Shown here piece after piece: positions 13,065 through 16,359 of a stretch of DNA of 16,359 bases (positions are counted from its first letter, which is position 1; every line of letters begins with the position of its first letter). This DNA comes from Dehalococcoidia bacterium (GTDB taxonomy: Bacteria > Chloroflexota > Dehalococcoidia > GIF9 > UBA5629): the NCBI GenBank assembly GCA_030604795.1, contig JAUVVE010000005.1, positions 1 to 16,359 on the forward strand, read 5' to 3'. A model generated the notes under the pieces. That model was not told where the DNA came from, ran no database searches, and saw only the letters and a list, made by a program, of their open reading frames with translations. Position numbers and translations under genes: made by a program.

Positions 13065-14699
13065 TCAGGGCGCCCACAGGCCCTCTATGTCCTTTTCCGT
13101 TTTCTTTTTCAACTCGGCAGCCTCAAGAAAGCCAAGCGCCTTGTACGACTCAGCTGAGCCGTAGTCTCTGGTCTTAATCACCACCGGCATGGGTACAGCA
13201 TGGCCGAAGACAAGCGCCTGCTGCTTGGTTTCCAGCTTCGACAGCACTGACTTCAGCTCACTTTTGCCCGCTACACCGGCAAGCACGCTGTCGACATCGC
13301 GTTCATCATCGAGAAGGCACGTGATCTTCGTTCCCAGTTGCGACATGATTTCATCATCGATACCGCTGGGACGTTGGTCAATCACCAGCAGAGTGACATT
13401 GTATTTCCTCATCTCACGGGCGATTCTGCCAAAGATGGTTCGAGTTGATAGTTCAGGATTAAGAAAGCGATGGGCTTCTTCAATGGTGATGACCAGAGGA
13501 CGAGATGGTGCCATGTCCCCACCCATAGCTTTCTCGGCTTTCTCGCGATATCGGGCATAAATCCGGCGGCTAAGCAGATTAGCGACCAGAATATAAGCCG
13601 CGGAATCATCAAACCTGCCAAACTCGAGGACAACGTTTATGCCCCGGTCTAAATACTCCAAGATGCGCTGCACTGGATTGTCCACAGCATGAGGCACCAA
13701 GAAGGGGAACCGCCGCAGGCTCTCCAGCCCACGACGCAAATTACGATAGGTGCTGTCATGAATATTAAGCTTGGAAATAAGCTGCTTGCTGTCGTCTTCC
13801 TCCAAATTGAGTACGGTTTTCAACCATCTCTTATCACCGAACTCCCGTGCCAGTTGATACACCGCCTGGGTGGAAGCCTCAGTCAGGTTCAGTGTCTGCC
13901 GGAGCAACTCGATATCCTCGGGCTCGATGTCACCATAGCCTATCTTCACCACGAAATCAGTGCTGACTTTCCTCCAGCGTGAACTTTCCTCATCTAGGGC
14001 AAAGACCGCCACTTTAGACGGGAAAAGCTGCTTTAGTCCCTTTACCTTGTAGCCTTTCTCATTCTTTCCCTCCCAACCATATTCACTGTGCATATCAAAG
14101 ACTAAGCTCACTGCTGCCTGCTTTTGCAGCATACCAATCAGAAGCAAGCGCGTCAGAAAAGTCTTCCCCGTACCACTCTTCCCGAATACTCCATTGGACC
14201 GGTTGACAAACTTAGACACGTCTAGACAGACCTTTGTCTCCATATCCAGCGGAGTCCCGACATGAAACCGCCTGTCGTCTTCAGCACCGAAAACCAACTC
14301 CACATCGCGCTGCGAAGCCAGTTTCACCTCAGAGAAATGGGTCGGTACCGTCTTTACTGGCTGAGGCCCCTCGAGAATGCTTACCGCGTCCCCACCGATG
14401 GTCAACATCGGCAAAACGCGAAGCTTGCCATAGGTGGTCGTACCAGCGATTACCTCGGCGATAAAAGGGTCAGCAACATCAGGCGGCGTAGTCATCGCTC
14501 TGGGATCAAGAGCCTCCAGGCTAACGTCAGTAATCATGCCAAAGAAACGGCGTTTCTCCCCCTCAATAGCTACGTAGCGCCCCACCACCATATCCTCTAC
14601 CGAAATCGAAGCATCGAGCTTCACATCCACGCCTCTGGTCAGAGAACCGGAAACCACGGTGCCCAGACGGGTTCGTTCATCAAGATTCTGCTCAGCCAT
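13065..14699 (-). CDS. herA: HerA-type DNA translocase/helicase ATPase
   Basis: FtsK/HerA superfamily hexameric ATPase that in archaea works with the nuclease NurA to resect DNA ends. It is 544 aa. An N-terminal HAS-barrel covers about 8–110 (VGRYVAIEGEKRRFFGMITDV, then LDP). The DUF87-type ATPase core has Walker A GKSGTGKT at 173–180, FDMHSEYG at 201–208 and Walker B LVITIEEAH at 402–410. Arginines at 425 and 428 (RIAREMRKYNVTLLVIDQRPS) are arginine-finger candidates, and a sensor-like stretch follows (TKITCLLDDERDVD). The start overlaps the stop of the upstream HAS-barrel gene (TAATG). The C-terminus ends with a charged helix. It is convergent with the solute-binding gene with no room for a terminator. 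Confidence 0.93.
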   Translation of the reverse strand: MAEQNLDERTRLGTVVSGSLTRGVDVKLDASISVEDMVVGRYVAIEGEKRRFFGMITDVSLEALDPRAMTTPPDVADPFIAEVIAGTTTYGKLRVLPMLTIGGDAVSILEGPQPVKTVPTHFSEVKLASQRDVELVFGAEDDRRFHVGTPLDMETKVCLDVSKFVNRSNGVFGKSGTGKTFLTRLLLIGMLQKQAAVSLVFDMHSEYGWEGKNEKGYKVKGLKQLFPSKVAVFALDEESSRWRKVSTDFVVKIGYGDIEPEDIELLRQTLNLTEASTQAVYQLAREFGDKRWLKTVLNLEEDDSKQLISKLNIHDSTYRNLRRGLESLRRFPFLVPHAVDNPVQRILEYLDRGINVVLEFGRFDDSAAYILVANLLSRRIYARYREKAEKAMGGDMAPSRPLVITIEEAHRFLNPELSTRTIFGRIAREMRKYNVTLLVIDQRPSGIDDEIMSQLGTKITCLLDDERDVDSVLAGVAGKSELKSVLSKLETKQQALVFGHAVPMPVVIKTRDYGSAESYKALGFLEAAELKKKTEKDIEGLWAP

Positions 14700-15289
14700 T
14701 ATCTAAGCCTCTTGAGAACAGAGTTCAGTCTTAAAGCATCACCACCCAGCAGCCGAGCCAGCTCCTTGCCAGCTTTAACCAGAAAAGCGTGGGAATCAGG
14801 ATAAGCCCGGCTGAAACAGCGAAGACAAGCGGCAACAACCTCGTCTACAGAGACCGATAACCTGGCATCGATAACCAAGCCCAGGAAATCCAAAGATTGA
14901 GCAAACCCCTGGACTTCTTCAAGCTGACAAATATAGACAAAGCCGTGGATGGGTGCTGGCATCGGTGGTAGATAGTGATGCAAGCCGTCACCCTGACGAT
15001 GCCCAACAACCAGGACCCTAAAATCAGTGCTCAGCAGTCTAGCTAGCTGAGGATTGGCCCGAAAGACCTCGTCCTGTGTTTCCATCTGCTCGCCTCGAGC
15101 AATCACACGTCGCCCTGGGTCGAGGCTATGAGTTTCAACATCGTAGACAATGCCGAAGATTTCGCAAAGCTCACCCTCCGTCTTCACCAAACTACCCAAC
15201 GCAGGCCCCTGGTCAAGCTTGTAACACTGAGCCACGAACTCGGCGCTACTAGCTTCAATAACTTCAGCTACTTTGGTTCCTAAATCCAT
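14699..15289 (-). CDS. HAS-barrel protein without ATPase, between NurA and HerA
   Basis: A 196-aa protein of unknown function. Residues 31–58 (LGSLVKTEGELCEIFGIVYD, then VETHSLDP) match the N-terminal barrel of the neighbouring HerA (residues 39–66) at spaced positions: G, V, EGE, FG, DV and LDP. RVL at 91–93 and GD at 100–101 also have counterparts there. No Walker A or B motif is present. The rest (about 130–196) is helical with a basic end (LNSVLKRLR). I infer a stand-alone HAS-barrel that could join the HerA ring, its NurA interface or DNA. It overlaps nurA by 10 nt and herA by 1 nt, so the three are almost certainly produced together. A degenerate second NurA or HerA remnant is less likely given the clean length. 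Confidence 0.75.
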   Translation of the reverse strand: MDLGTKVAEVIEASSAEFVAQCYKLDQGPALGSLVKTEGELCEIFGIVYDVETHSLDPGRRVIARGEQMETQDEVFRANPQLARLLSTDFRVLVVGHRQGDGLHHYLPPMPAPIHGFVYICQLEEVQGFAQSLDFLGLVIDARLSVSVDEVVAACLRCFSRAYPDSHAFLVKAGKELARLLGGDALRLNSVLKRLR

Positions 15290-16359
15290 CTGGTTCTCTT
15301 GCTTTGCTGCTTAGCTGAGCTCTCCAGCCACATCCCACCTTCAGCTAAAGCCTGCTCCACCAGGGCCCAGAATTGCTCGCGGTCAGCGCCCGTCACTACT
15401 GCTTTTTCGTGGGCTTCGCTTAGGGCAACTGGATAGCCCAGTCCACGCCAACATTGGTCCAAAACCGCTGAATGAACCAGCTCAACCAGCTTCTTGTCCT
15501 CGGCCACCCAAAGAGGAATTTCCACCCGCGCTATCTCTCCGTCGAGTTTGATATAGAAGAAATTGACCTGATGAATCCCATAATGCTTCTCCACCACCGA
15601 GGATCGACTGCCGAATATGGCTGACCGCTCCCCGGAAGCCAACAAACGACCGAAAAGGTCACGGTCAAGTAGGCCGCCAACAGCATCACATTCCCTGCCC
15701 TCAAGTCTGCCGGGGCAATAATGGTCACAGTCTACTGGCTGGTGGGGACAAACAGCCAGACGTAACGCGTTGACCACGTCAGTGCTGCGGGGGAAGCTAA
15801 TATAACTAGCTATGGCCAGTTGCATATTTCGGCTCAACTCCCTTAGTTCATCAAGATGCTTCAAGAGGCCATCGACCAGAAGGTCATCTGTAACAAAATC
15901 AGGATAAGCTTGTCCGGCCAAGCCCCACAGGATAAGCGAGCCGTCAAGCAATGCCACGACGGGCAGGTCTACTTCCAATTCGCTGGCGCGCTCAGCTAAG
16001 AAACGGCACTCTTCAACGCTACGCTTCACTCCCAGGAGCGGCCCTTCTATCGGAACCTGCCGACCATCCGAAGAAGAAATGACCACCTCCTCGTCTTTGA
16101 AGTAAAGGAGCGGCGAAGCGGAGAGGCAGGCATCAGCATCCTGACCATACCGCAGCTGGGCAACGCCGATGTTTATCAGAAAGCAGTGAGCCGAGTGGTG
16201 ACGGTCAACGTCGATGTGAGAACCATCACTAGCCAGAACAACGTGATTCTCGGGACAAGGTGGTACCGACTGATGGAGGCCAATACTTTCCCTTAAACCG
16301 GCTACCAGCCAGGTAGTCTTGCTCGTCTCGATCCTTTGTCTCAGCTCATCAAGCTCGAC
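15280..16359 (-). CDS. nurA: NurA-domain 5'-3' nuclease (5' end beyond the window)
   Basis: Manganese-dependent nuclease partner of HerA. The frame stays open to the window edge, so the N-terminus is missing; 359 residues are visible. Numbered from the edge, motif I is ASDGSHIDVDRHH (D45), the second acidic motif is ALLDGSL (D139), and the C-terminal motif is GYPVALSEAHEKAV (Y309, H317). These match the NurA catalytic set, and VEIPLWV is also typical. A GTG at 16084–16086 could be mistaken for the start but would remove motif I. Four cysteines at 204, 211, 215 and 224 (CX6CX3CX8C) form a possible metal or Fe–S site. The 3' end overlaps the HAS-barrel gene by 10 nt. Confidence 0.9.
   Translation of the reverse strand, partial: VELDELRQRIETSKTTWLVAGLRESIGLHQSVPPCPENHVVLASDGSHIDVDRHHSAHCFLINIGVAQLRYGQDADACLSASPLLYFKDEEVVISSSDGRQVPIEGPLLGVKRSVEECRFLAERASELEVDLPVVALLDGSLILWGLAGQAYPDFVTDDLLVDGLLKHLDELRELSRNMQLAIASYISFPRSTDVVNALRLAVCPHQPVDCDHYCPGRLEGRECDAVGGLLDRDLFGRLLASGERSAIFGSRSSVVEKHYGIHQVNFFYIKLDGEIARVEIPLWVAEDKKLVELVHSAVLDQCWRGLGYPVALSEAHEKAVVTGADREQFWALVEQALAEGGMWLESSAKQQSKRTRWI

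Noticed and set aside
14262..14804. 180-codon + strand frame opposite herA and the HAS-barrel gene
   Set aside because: Crosses two well-supported genes on the other strand, has no recognisable domain, and is best explained as a codon-bias shadow.
16084..16086. GTG as start of nurA
   Set aside because: The frame is open upstream to the window edge and contains the conserved motif ASDGSHIDVDRHH, so the gene begins beyond the window.
13065..16359. Calling the HerA–NurA cluster a phage defence island
   Set aside because: No restriction, toxin, recombinase or other defence genes are seen nearby; a housekeeping end-resection role fits equally well or better.

Overview
The window reads as bacterial chromosome, about half G+C, densely packed, with frequent TTG and GTG starts, 1–10 nt gene overlaps and strong Shine-Dalgarno sites. 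The full F1Fo ATP synthase set, the S16–KH pair, RF2 with a programmed frameshift, RadC, endonuclease V, an MA-family peptidase and a bacterial NurA/HerA locus together suggest Chloroflexota, probably a Dehalococcoidia-like lineage. That placement rests on gene content and protein resemblance only and is of moderate confidence.

Region 1 (1–6636, + strand) is one ATP synthase operon in the order a, c, [small membrane ORF], b, delta, alpha, gamma, beta, epsilon. Between the c and b genes lies a 42-codon ORF (1176–1304) with its own Shine-Dalgarno site that encodes a single predicted membrane helix. I cannot assign it to a known ATP synthase subunit. The beta subunit starts at TTG 4817 and departs from the usual family sequence at several normally invariant stretches.

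Region 2 (6732–7339, - strand) is a translationally coupled rpsP–khpA pair convergent with the atp operon. S16 carries a Lys/Pro/Thr tail encoded by perfect 30-bp repeats and a telomere-like GGGTTT array.

Region 3 (7340–7504) is a 165-bp divergent control region with a near-consensus sigma70-type promoter for each side: TTGACA-17-CATAAT toward rpsP and TTGCCA-17-TATAAT toward nfi. The second predicts a transcript starting at or next to the GTG start of nfi.

Region 4 (7505–13058, + strand) holds endonuclease V, RF2 (two frames joined by a +1 shift at CUU UGA C), a secreted zinc peptidase, RadC and an orphan solute-binding lipoprotein, mostly overlapping or closely spaced. A dispersed inverted-repeat element supplies the last ~65 codons of the peptidase gene and lies immediately before the radC start.

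Region 5 (13065–16359, - strand) is a tightly coupled nurA – HAS-barrel protein – herA cluster for DNA-end processing, convergent with region 4 across only 6 bp. The NurA gene runs off the right edge. The 196-aa middle protein repeats the N-terminal barrel signature of its HerA neighbour without an ATPase, and NurA has a four-cysteine cluster. This three-part arrangement, and the small ORF in the atp operon, are the best candidates for something not well described.
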